The notes beneath the pieces were generated by a model. The model was not told the origin of the DNA. It ran no database searches and was given only the letters and a program-made list of their open reading frames with translations. DNA of 5,090 bases from Kangiella sp. (GTDB lineage: Bacteria > Pseudomonadota > Gammaproteobacteria > Enterobacterales > Kangiellaceae): NCBI GenBank assembly GCA_002733465.1, contig NVVT01000004.1:146903-151992 (forward strand), in the 5' to 3' direction. The translations under genes and the position numbers were made by a program. The stretch's first letter is position 1, and each line of letters begins with the position of its first letter. This document shows, piece after piece, positions 1 through 5,090 of the stretch.

Positions 1-1
1 T

Positions 2-1840
2 ATTTGTTTAGCTTATGCGTTTTTAATTGATGATTTTAGCATAAAATATGTCGCGCAACATTCTAACTCTCTACTACCCGATCGGTATAAAATGTCGGCT
101 GTTTGGGGAGCTCATGAAGGCTCTTTGTTACTCTGGGTCTTGATTTTATCTGGCTGGATGTTTGCGGTCGCTTTTTTAGGCACTAATTTACCTAAGTTAA
201 ATTATGCGAGAGTCTTGTCTGTCCTAGGGATGATTGCTTTTGGATTTACTTCATTTCTGTTGTTCACTTCAAATCCATTTGAAAGAACACTTCCTTTTTT
301 CCCCATTGATGGTGCAGATCTAAACCCATTGCTTCAAGATTTTGGATTAATTATTCACCCACCTTTGTTATACATGGGATATGTTGGTTTTGCTGTGTCA
401 TTTGCATTTGCTATTTCTGCGCTGATTGAAGGTGAGTGGAATGCGACGTGGGCTCGTTGGACGCGCCCGTGGACGATAGCTGCATGGTCTAGTTTAACCC
501 TTGGCGTAATGTTGGGTAGTTGGTGGGCATATTACGAACTTGGTTGGGGTGGTTGGTGGTTTTGGGATCCATCTGAAAATGCTTCGCTGTTACCTTGGCT
601 TAGCGGAACCGCACTGATGCATTCACTTGCAGTCACGGATAAACGTGATTCATTTAAAGGATGGACTTTAGCCTTATCACTGACGACTTTTTCATTAAGT
701 TTATTAGGTACGTTTTTGATCCGATCAGGCGTATTAACGTCTGTACATTCATTTGCTAACGATCCAGAGAGAGGCCGATATCTACTCATCTTTTTAGCAA
801 TTGTTATTGGTGCTTCATTGTTATTATTTAGTTTCCGAGCAAGCAAAGTAAAGACTAAAGCTGATTTTTCAGAGACGTCTAAAGATATGTTTTTATTAAT
901 GAATAATATCTTATTTATTAGTTTAACTTTTATTGTATTCTTCGGAACATTATATCCGATGATTGCAGAGGCTTTTGGGCGGAAACTTTCGGTTGGCGCG
1001 CCTTATTTTAATATGTTGTTTCCCTATCCTGTTGCAATATTAGCAATATTGGTTGGGATTGGTCCTCTGTTAAATTGGAAGCATCATGATTTTTCAAAAC
1101 TTAAACCTATATTATTGAGAGTAGGGATCATTTCATTAGTGATCAGCTTGTTATCAGTTTGGCTCGCGGGTGAATTTTATGGGTGGGTTTTTGTTGGTTT
1201 ATTTTTAGCGCTGTGGATTAGTTTATTGCATTTATATGGCTTGTCAAAAGTTACTCGAAATGGAAAAAACTGGTTAGATAAAGTCAAGAAAATAAAACCC
1301 GCTTTTTTAGGGATGGTTATTGCCCATCTTGGTGTGGGTGTAATGATAGTTGGTATTGTTATAACGTCTTACTATAGTGTAGAAAAAGATTTACGTATGA
1401 CCGTCGGTGATGTACAAGAAATTGCAGGCTATCGTTTTGAAATGATGTCTAGTCAAGATTCATCAAAAGAGAATTATCAAGGAACTATGGTCACCTTTAA
1501 AGTGTTTAAAGGGGATGAGATGATACTAACAATGAGCCCTGAAAAGCGTTATTACCTTGCCGGTAAGCAACTAATGACAGAGGCTGCCATTGACTATACT
1601 TTGTTTCGTGATCTTTATTTAGCACTCGGTGAATCATTGGATGCCACTGGAAATACTTGGTCTGTACGTATTTATGTTAAACCGTTTATCCGCTGGATTT
1701 GGTTAGGTGCAATTTTTATGGGTTTTGGCGGTTTAATCTCAATCACCGATAAACGTTATAAAAATTTGAAAGCTAAAGGTTTAAAGGATAGAGATTTAAA
1801 ATTAGAATTAAAACCTAATAAAATAAACGAAACAGCCTAG
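2..1840 (+). CDS. ccmF: Cytochrome c haem lyase subunit CcmF (5' end missing)
   Basis: Polytopic inner-membrane core of the System I haem ligation complex; it takes haem from holo-CcmE and attaches it to the CXXCH motif of apocytochrome c in the periplasm. The reading frame is open from base 2, and residues before the first ATG (base 92) still match E. coli CcmF as I recall it, so that ATG is not the start; about 54 N-terminal residues lie upstream of the window. 612 residues are present, implying about 665 in total against 647 in E. coli. The tryptophan-rich WWD haem motif (WGGWWFWDP) is encoded at 545-601. All four conserved haem-associated histidines are visible: HPPLLYMGY (His codon 356-358), TALMHSLAVT (620-622), SVHSFA (746-748) and IAHLGVG (1325-1327), corresponding to E. 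coli His173, 261, 303 and 491. A periplasmic domain and a last membrane helix (YVKPFIRWIW onward) close the protein. It appears intact and functional. Confidence 0.97.
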   Translation: MCLAYAFLIDDFSIKYVAQHSNSLLPDRYKMSAVWGAHEGSLLLWVLILSGWMFAVAFLGTNLPKLNYARVLSVLGMIAFGFTSFLLFTSNPFERTLPFFPIDGADLNPLLQDFGLIIHPPLLYMGYVGFAVSFAFAISALIEGEWNATWARWTRPWTIAAWSSLTLGVMLGSWWAYYELGWGGWWFWDPSENASLLPWLSGTALMHSLAVTDKRDSFKGWTLALSLTTFSLSLLGTFLIRSGVLTSVHSFANDPERGRYLLIFLAIVIGASLLLFSFRASKVKTKADFSETSKDMFLLMNNILFISLTFIVFFGTLYPMIAEAFGRKLSVGAPYFNMLFPYPVAILAILVGIGPLLNWKHHDFSKLKPILLRVGIISLVISLLSVWLAGEFYGWVFVGLFLALWISLLHLYGLSKVTRNGKNWLDKVKKIKPAFLGMVIAHLGVGVMIVGIVITSYYSVEKDLRMTVGDVQEIAGYRFEMMSSQDSSKENYQGTMVTFKVFKGDEMILTMSPEKRYYLAGKQLMTEAAIDYTLFRDLYLALGESLDATGNTWSVRIYVKPFIRWIWLGAIFMGFGGLISITDKRYKNLKAKGLKDRDLKLELKPNKINETA

Positions 1841-1852
1841 AGTTATCGCGAT

Positions 1853-2413
1853 ATGGAAAATGAATTACAAAAAACTAGAAGCCTGCTGAATCCCATATTA
1901 ACTTTTGGGGCTTTTGTTATTGCATTTATTTTTTTCTACGGGCTAATTGGCGAAGATAAAACGGAATTACCTTCTCAATTAATTGGTCAATCAACGCCTG
2001 TGTTTAAAGTGGAAGATATTTATAATCCTTCAATCATTCATACAGATAAGGAATTTGAAGGAAAAATCATTTTGGTAAATGTTTGGGCAAGCTGGTGTCC
2101 GTCATGTTACATCGAACATCCCTATTGGAAGCAGCATTCAAAAAATAAAGATATCACCTTAGTCGGTTTAAATTATCGAGATACGAAAGGTAAAGCGCTA
2201 GCATTTTTGCGCCAACAAGGTGATTATTATCAATGGAATTTATTTGATGAGAAAGGGCGCTTAGGCATTGAGTTTGGTGTATATGGTGCGCCAGAAACTT
2301 ACTTGATCGATAACAAAGGGAAGATTCGCTATCGGCATGTAGGAATTGTTAATACTAAGGTGTTCAATGAAATTATTCTTCCTTTAGTCGAAAAAATTAA
2401 ACAGGGTTCTTAG
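1853..2413 (+). CDS. ccmG: Thiol:disulfide oxidoreductase CcmG/DsbE
   Basis: Membrane-anchored periplasmic thioredoxin-like protein that passes electrons, ultimately from DsbD/CcdA, to oxidised apocytochrome c or CcmH, so the haem-binding cysteines are reduced for ligation. 186 aa, the usual length (E. coli about 185). Residues about 11-33 form one N-terminal membrane anchor. The thioredoxin fold follows, with active site WCPSC at residues 81-85 (Cys82, Cys85); E. coli has WCPTC. The family motif GVYGAPET spans 142-149 with the cis-proline at 147, and LIDNKGKIRYRH matches the CcmG C-terminal region. Starts 12 nt after the ccmF stop. The only Shine-Dalgarno-like bases (TAGAG, 1838-1842) overlap that stop, suggesting translational coupling. 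No in-frame alternative start would keep the membrane anchor. Confidence 0.96.
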   Translation: MENELQKTRSLLNPILTFGAFVIAFIFFYGLIGEDKTELPSQLIGQSTPVFKVEDIYNPSIIHTDKEFEGKIILVNVWASWCPSCYIEHPYWKQHSKNKDITLVGLNYRDTKGKALAFLRQQGDYYQWNLFDEKGRLGIEFGVYGAPETYLIDNKGKIRYRHVGIVNTKVFNEIILPLVEKIKQGS

Positions 2414-2414
2414 A

Positions 2415-2912
2415 ATGTTCGGAATAAACATATACAAGAATATAAGCAATCTGAAGTCAAATACTCTCGCCTTGGTCATAAGCGTCTGCCTAACTTGCTT
2501 CTCAAGCAGTTTATCTGCAAATATTCAAGTATTTGATTTTGATGATGATGATTTAGCAAAACGATTTTCGCATTTAACCTCTATTTTAAGATGTCCTAAG
2601 TGTCAAAATCAAAATTTGACAGGTTCTAATTCTACTTTGTCTCTAGACCTTAAACAGATTGTTTATGAAAAATTAAAGGCAGGTGAATCAGATCAACAAA
2701 TTCTATCTTTTATGAAACAACGGTACGGTGACTTTATATTATTTGATCCTGAATTTAGCCGTGACAATGCTTTGTTATGGGGGGGGCCTTTGATTTTCTT
2801 TAGCCTAATTCTATTTCTGTTTATGTTTTGGTATAAGAATAATCGTATAGGCACAAGAGCGTCTGAAGATGTTAGAGATTTAATAAATACTAGAGAGACA
2901 AAAAATGATTGA
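2415..2912 (+). CDS. ccmH: Cytochrome c maturation thiol-redox protein CcmH (short form)
   Basis: Periplasm-facing membrane protein that forms or resolves a mixed disulfide with apocytochrome c and works with CcmG before haem ligation. 165 aa, the length of stand-alone CcmH rather than the roughly 350-aa CcmH-CcmI fusion of E. coli. A signal sequence covers residues 1 to about 35 (hydrophobic core 17-29, likely cleavage near SLSA). The signature LRCPKCQNQNL lies at 58-68 with redox cysteines 60 and 63, followed by the family's three-helix region (YEKLKAGESDQQI, MKQRYGDFILFDP). A C-terminal membrane helix spans about 119-140. A CAGGG ribosome site (2402-2406) lies in the end of ccmG, and the ATG follows the ccmG stop by 1 nt. 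An 8-G run (2779-2786) encodes part of LLWGGP; the reading frame is intact here. Confidence 0.95.
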   Translation: MFGINIYKNISNLKSNTLALVISVCLTCFSSSLSANIQVFDFDDDDLAKRFSHLTSILRCPKCQNQNLTGSNSTLSLDLKQIVYEKLKAGESDQQILSFMKQRYGDFILFDPEFSRDNALLWGGPLIFFSLILFLFMFWYKNNRIGTRASEDVRDLINTRETKND

Positions 2913-3654
2913 TTTGTGGTTGGCAATTGCCCTCACCGCTGTTTTAGTTATTTCGACTATATATTACAGCGTACACCAAACTATTTCTTCGAGCGCTGAG
3001 GTTGATAGTGCAAATCACAAAGTAGAAACAAAAGGTCATAATAAGCAGTTATTGTTGTTTCCTATTATCTTTTTGCTTTTGTCGATTATCCTTTATAGCC
3101 AAAATCCGACGTTAGAATTGCATGAAAACTGGTTAAATACACAAATTGAAACAAAAAACTCATTTCAAGTAGTTGTTGGTGATTTACCGAAAAAAGATGG
3201 CCAAGTAAAAGGAATTAGTAAAAGCGAAAGAGACATTCAATCTATGTTATTAGGACTTCGAACACTTGTATATGATGATCCAAAAAATGCGGATCTTTGG
3301 TTTATGTTGGCAGAAAGTTATTTTCAATTAAGTATGGTTGAATTGGCTGACGAATCGATGAAAAGGGCGATTAGGCTAAAGCCGTCAGCCAACTGGTATG
3401 TTGCTTATGCGCAAATTCTAGCATTACGTTCGTCTGAATCTGATTTATCTAGAGCTACTGGGTTCTTGAGAGCGGCTATTCAATTAGAACCTAGTCACCA
3501 AAGTGCCATGTTAACTTTGGGTTTCTTATATGTTAGACAACAAAAAGCATCTCAAGCTATTGATATTTGGAGTTTTTTAGCCAATCAAATCGAAAAAAAT
3601 GGCGGTGATTCATCAAGAATCCGTCAACAAATTAAATCAATTTCTGTTGAATAA
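2905..3654 (+). CDS. ccmI: Apocytochrome c chaperone CcmI, unusually short
   Basis: CcmI binds apocytochrome c C-termini through periplasmic tetratricopeptide (TPR) repeats and delivers them to CcmH/CcmF. Two N-terminal membrane helices are visible (about 4-21 and 48-65), joined by a loop of only about 25 residues. A linker follows, then three TPR-like units at about 129-162 (NADLWFMLAESYFQL, AIRLKPS), 163-196 (AIQLEPSH) and 197-230. At 249 aa it is much shorter than the roughly 400-aa CcmI proteins I know: the cytoplasmic loop is reduced and there is no domain after the TPRs. The start overlaps the end of ccmH by 8 nt and has a good ribosome site (AGAGAG, 2892-2897), so the two are translationally coupled. 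The identity rests on fold layout and position rather than strong sequence signatures. Confidence 0.85.
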   Translation: MIDLWLAIALTAVLVISTIYYSVHQTISSSAEVDSANHKVETKGHNKQLLLFPIIFLLLSIILYSQNPTLELHENWLNTQIETKNSFQVVVGDLPKKDGQVKGISKSERDIQSMLLGLRTLVYDDPKNADLWFMLAESYFQLSMVELADESMKRAIRLKPSANWYVAYAQILALRSSESDLSRATGFLRAAIQLEPSHQSAMLTLGFLYVRQQKASQAIDIWSFLANQIEKNGGDSSRIRQQIKSISVE

Positions 3655-3797
3655 GGGAAAGACTAAACCTGAAGGTCGTAATTAAATGGTCTTTTCGCGT
3701 TGTTTAGCTTGAAACGTAAATGATTATATTTTACGCAGTTGTCGCATATTATTTAATAATCATTCATTCCAATTATCGCAAATCTATCACAATAGAG

Positions 3798-3823
3798 TTA
3801 ATTGTGAACTATGTCACAATTAA
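3798..3823. promoter_or_regulatory. CRP-type operator, perfect palindrome
   Basis: A perfect inverted repeat with 10-bp arms (TTAATTGTGA and TCACAATTAA) separated by 6 bp. The core is TGTGA-N6-TCACA, both half-sites identical to the CRP consensus; over the 22-bp consensus window each arm differs at only one outer position. CRP is the most likely binder in a gammaproteobacterium. Another CRP/FNR-family regulator with a TTGTGA-N6-TCACAA site is possible. It lies 338 nt upstream of the next start codon, too far for direct activation of a promoter close to that gene, which implies a nearer transcription start. Confidence 0.65.
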
Positions 3824-4062
3824 TAGTTGCAATATTTACGTTGCTAGTGCATCTTTAGATTAGTGCTTACCAGTGTTTACTATCTGATAAGTTTACACAT
3901 TTTATAGAAACTGGACTAAACTAAATAAACCATCAGAAATTGGATTTTCATTTAGTGTAGTAAAATGTATAAACGATTTTTGAAAGTGGAACCGGATTAT
4001 TTTGGTGGGACAAAATCACTTTTAGGACTGTAACAATAATATTTAACTTCAGTCATAAAGGT

Positions 4063-4090
4063 AGCCTAAAACTATTTAGGTTGTTATTTT
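4063..4090 (+). other. Small hairpin with T-rich tail in the leader (possible attenuator or sRNA 3' end)
   Basis: Bases 4063-4070 pair with 4075-4082 (AGCCTAAA with TTTAGGTT, one G-T wobble) around a 4-nt loop, followed by TTATTTT. The layout resembles a weak intrinsic terminator, but the stem has only two GC pairs and the T tail is interrupted. If real, it could end a short transcript started near the CRP site or attenuate entry into the downstream gene. Confidence 0.3.
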
Positions 4091-4111
4091 AAAAACTAGC
4101 AATGTTTAAAT
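4081..4111 (+). promoter_or_regulatory. Weak sigma70-like promoter candidate for the Cys-repeat gene
   Basis: TTGTTA (4081-4086, 4 of 6 to the -35 consensus) is followed after 18 nt by TTTAAA (4105-4110, 4 of 6 to the -10), preceded by TG. This would place the start about 44 nt before the ATG. In such AT-rich DNA matches of this quality are common, so it is only a candidate. Confidence 0.2.
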
Positions 4112-4147
4112 AGATAATCAGGTTTTAAATTAACTTTAATAACACTC

Positions 4148-4151
4148 GGAG
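4148..4151 (+). promoter_or_regulatory. Ribosome binding site of the Cys-repeat gene
   Basis: GGAG, in CGGAGA, lies 10 nt before the ATG at 4162. It is the best Shine-Dalgarno match in the window and fixes the start used for a gene whose repeats also open long frames in other phases. Confidence 0.75.
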
Positions 4152-4161
4152 AAATACACAA

Positions 4162-4515
4162 ATGAAAAAATTAACTAAGATGTTCGCTTTAGTCGGTTCT
4201 TTAGTTTTAGCCTTAACTTTCGTTAATACTGCATCTGCAGATGCAAATCCTTTTGCGCAAGCTGATCAAGTTGAAACTTTTTTTGGTGATGATGGAAAAT
4301 GTGGCGATAAAGGCGACAAGAAAGATGGAAAATGTGGCGACAAGAAAGATGGAAAATGTGGCGATAAGAAAGATGGGAAATGTGGCGACAAGAAAGATGG
4401 AAAATGTGGCGACAAGAAAGAAGGAAAATGTGGCGACAAGAAAGAAGGAAAATGTGGCGACAAGAAAGGAAAGAAAGAAGGCAAATGTGGCGAAGGAAAA
4501 TGTGGCGGTAAATAG
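4162..4515 (+). CDS. Exported (D/E)GKCG-repeat protein, HvfA/bufferin-like
   Basis: 117 aa. Residues 1-26 are a clear Sec signal peptide (MKKLTK, then a hydrophobic stretch to about 20, cleavage after ASA at 26). The mature part is short: DANPFAQADQVETFFGDD, then a Gly/Lys/Asp/Cys array. There are nine single cysteines at 47, 58, 66, 74, 82, 90, 98, 109 and 114, mostly every 8 residues, each in DGKCG (first five) or EGKCG (last four). There is no CXC or CXXC pair, unlike typical metallothioneins. The mature protein is basic (27 Lys against 21 Asp/Glu in 91 residues). A signal peptide plus repeated EGKCG is the pattern of HvfA-type bufferin precursors, periplasmic copper-stress peptides whose motif cysteines are modified by a DUF692 (MNIO) enzyme, HvfB, with its partner HvfC. 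The similarity is by motif, not alignment, and no such enzyme is in the window. Alternatives are an unmodified metal-buffering peptide or a low-complexity protein of other function. A good ribosome site precedes it and a strong terminator follows, so it looks monocistronic or the end of a transcript. Confidence 0.85.
   Translation: MKKLTKMFALVGSLVLALTFVNTASADANPFAQADQVETFFGDDGKCGDKGDKKDGKCGDKKDGKCGDKKDGKCGDKKDGKCGDKKEGKCGDKKEGKCGDKKGKKEGKCGEGKCGGK
4294..4470 (+). repeat. 24-bp in-frame tandem repeat array encoding GKCGDKK(D/E)
   Basis: Units of 24 bp start at 4327, 4351, 4375, 4399, 4423 and 4447; the last diverges in its final codon. A preceding copy at 4294-4326 carries a 9-nt insertion (Gly-Asp-Lys). 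The full units differ from one another by only one to three bases: silent changes (GAC/GAT, GGA/GGG) or GAT to GAA (Asp to Glu). Units 4 and 5 are identical. This near-identity indicates recent expansion by slippage or unequal recombination and creates long open frames in the other phases that are not genes. Confidence 0.95.
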
Positions 4516-4550
4516 CACCATTTTTTCATATTTGAATTAACTTCAAATCC

Positions 4551-4564
4551 CTATACGGGTATAG
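4551..4564. repeat. Short palindrome abutting the terminator
   Basis: CTATAC-GG-GTATAG is a perfect 6-bp inverted repeat directly next to the terminator stem. Its 2-nt spacer is too small for a normal RNA loop, so it is either a protein-binding site or chance. Function unknown. Confidence 0.4.
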
Positions 4565-4601
4565 AATCGGGTGGTATCATAGATACTGTCCGATTTTTTT
4601 T
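4565..4601 (+). terminator. Strong intrinsic terminator after the Cys-repeat gene
   Basis: Bases 4565-4578 pair with 4582-4595 in an uninterrupted 14-bp stem (three G-T wobbles in the middle) around an ATA loop, and an 8-T run spans 4594-4601. It lies 49 nt after the stop codon of the repeat gene and 52 nt before mlaA, ending the upstream transcript. There is no matching A run on the left side, so it acts in the + direction only. Confidence 0.92.
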
Positions 4602-4607
4602 GCTTTA

Positions 4608-4636
4608 TTTCATTTTAAACTAATCAAATTTATTAA
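4608..4636 (+). promoter_or_regulatory. Weak promoter candidate for mlaA
   Basis: Only 52 nt separate the terminator from the mlaA start, so any separate promoter must lie here or overlap the terminator. The best spaced pair is TTTCAT (4608-4613), 17 nt, then TATTAA (4631-4636, 4 of 6 to the -10). The -35 match is poor. This is offered because position requires something, not because the match is good. Confidence 0.18.
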
Positions 4637-4653
4637 AAAGTTCAACAAATATC

Positions 4654-5090
4654 ATGCAAATTCAATTTCGACTAATCATTCTTATTCTCACGTCTTTAAC
4701 CTTTGGCGGATGTGCAACTACAGGCTCTAACCCTCAAGATCCTTGGGAAAATATCAATAGAAAATCCTACGAATTCACTATAGCGATAGATAAAGCGGTG
4801 ATAAAGCCTGTAGCTAAAGGTTATGCTTATGTGATGCCCGATTTTATGGAAACCGGTATTAGTAATATTTTTAGCAACCTGGGTGATATTCCTAATTCTC
4901 TGAATAATTTATTACAAGGGAAACCTTTAGATTTTCTATCTGATCTCGGCCGTTTTGTGATTAACTCTACGCTAGGTATTGCCGGTATGTGGGATCCTGC
5001 TTCAAGTATGGGTTTAGTTAAACACAATGAAGACTTTGGTCAAACGTTAGCGGTTTGGGGCATTTCAGATGGCCCCTATATATGGATACC
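4654..5090 (+). CDS. mlaA: Phospholipid-transport lipoprotein MlaA/VacJ (3' end missing)
   Basis: Outer-membrane lipoprotein that removes mislocalised phospholipids from the outer leaflet and passes them to MlaC and the MlaFEDB complex, keeping the outer membrane asymmetric. 145 full codons are present of a family usually about 250 aa; the gene runs off the window. Residues 1-19 are a lipoprotein signal with Cys20 as the acylated residue. The lipobox is FGGC, with Phe where Leu is usual; Ala at +2 fits outer-membrane sorting. Family features follow: DPWENINRKSYEF (29-41), a KPVAKGY segment (51-57), an SNLGDIPNSLNNLLQGKP stretch (74-91), GRFVINSTLGIAGMWDPAS (99-117), and FGQTLAVWGISDGPYIWIP at the cut. 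No in-frame ATG lies between this start and the stop at 4621. The ribosome site is weak (AAAAAG, 4635-4640). Confidence 0.95.
   Translation, partial: MQIQFRLIILILTSLTFGGCATTGSNPQDPWENINRKSYEFTIAIDKAVIKPVAKGYAYVMPDFMETGISNIFSNLGDIPNSLNNLLQGKPLDFLSDLGRFVINSTLGIAGMWDPASSMGLVKHNEDFGQTLAVWGISDGPYIWI

Larger units (their letters stand above)
3655..4161. other. 507-nt intergenic region between ccmI and the Cys-repeat gene
   Basis: AT-rich, with no convincing protein-coding or tRNA gene on either strand. It holds a CRP-like palindrome (3798-3823), a short hairpin with a T-rich tail (4063-4090), a weak promoter-like pair (4081-4111) and the ribosome site of the next gene (4148-4151). No clear intrinsic terminator follows ccmI, so some read-through of the ccm transcript into the next gene is possible. 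The length suggests a long regulated leader or an unannotated small RNA. Confidence 0.7.

Noticed and set aside
532..846. Minus-strand ORF inside ccmF
   Set aside because: Overlaps the conserved WWD and histidine region of ccmF; no ribosome site or family resemblance.
2693..2926. Minus-strand ORF inside ccmH
   Set aside because: Antisense shadow of a well-supported gene with conserved protein features.
3657..3696. Possible terminator after ccmI (GAAAGAC pairing with GTCTTTTC)
   Set aside because: The stem has a bulge and a loop of about 25 nt, and no T run follows; not enough to call a terminator.
3715..3735. Inverted repeat CGTAAA / TTTACG with a 9-nt loop
   Set aside because: Short AT-rich stem without a T tract; common by chance in this composition.
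3776..3791. Second CRP-like site (TCGCA-N6-TCACA)
   Set aside because: Only one half-site matches; the left half has two of five consensus bases.
3965..4033. 22-codon ORF (MYKRFLKVEPDYFGG...) in the intergenic region
   Set aside because: No Shine-Dalgarno sequence, no recognisable family, and ORFs of this length are expected by chance.
4294..4470. CRISPR-like array
   Set aside because: The repeats are contiguous 24-bp coding units with no spacers.
4213..4540. Long open frames on both strands across the Cys-repeat gene
   Set aside because: They come from a 24-bp repeat with no stop in several phases. Only the 4162 frame has a ribosome site, a signal peptide and silent or conservative unit differences.
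4827..5027. Minus-strand ORF inside mlaA
   Set aside because: Antisense to the conserved MlaA core; the + strand frame is clearly the real one.

Overview
The window looks like chromosomal DNA from an AT-rich gammaproteobacterium, probably a marine one of the Alteromonadales/Vibrionales type. This rests on the System I cytochrome c maturation (ccm) genes in the order F-G-H-I, with CcmH and CcmI as separate proteins, followed by mlaA, and on the low GC content. The taxonomic guess is inference, not a database match. All supported genes are on the + strand.

Region 1 (2-3654) is the distal half of a ccm operon: ccmF (5' end outside the window), ccmG, ccmH and ccmI. The genes are 12 nt apart, 1 nt apart, then overlapping by 8 nt, which fits one translationally coupled transcript. 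Together they form the last stage of System I. CcmG and CcmH keep the apocytochrome CXXCH cysteines reduced, CcmI presents the apocytochrome, and CcmF ligates haem delivered by CcmE. CcmI is unusually short (249 aa), and ccmH carries an 8-G run.

Region 2 (3655-4161) is a 507-nt gap with no convincing gene. It holds a perfect 10+10 bp inverted repeat matching a CRP operator (TGTGA-N6-TCACA) at 3798-3823, a small hairpin with a T-rich tail at 4063-4090, and weak promoter-like sequence. No strong terminator follows ccmI.

Region 3 (4162-4601) is the most interesting part. It is a single gene for a 117-aa exported protein whose mature part is almost wholly a Gly/Lys/Asp/Cys repeat with nine (D/E)GKCG motifs, followed by a strong intrinsic terminator. 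The signal peptide plus repeated EGKCG resembles HvfA-type bufferin precursors, copper-responsive peptides whose cysteines are modified by DUF692 (MNIO) enzymes. No MNIO gene is in the window, and the terminator isolates this gene from anything downstream.

Region 4 (4654-end) is the start of mlaA (vacJ), the outer-membrane lipoprotein of the Mla phospholipid-transport system, cut off by the window edge.

Common theme: every complete product acts in, or faces, the periplasm. A cysteine-rich exported peptide next to the thiol-redox genes ccmG/ccmH suggests, but does not prove, a link to periplasmic metal or thiol homeostasis.
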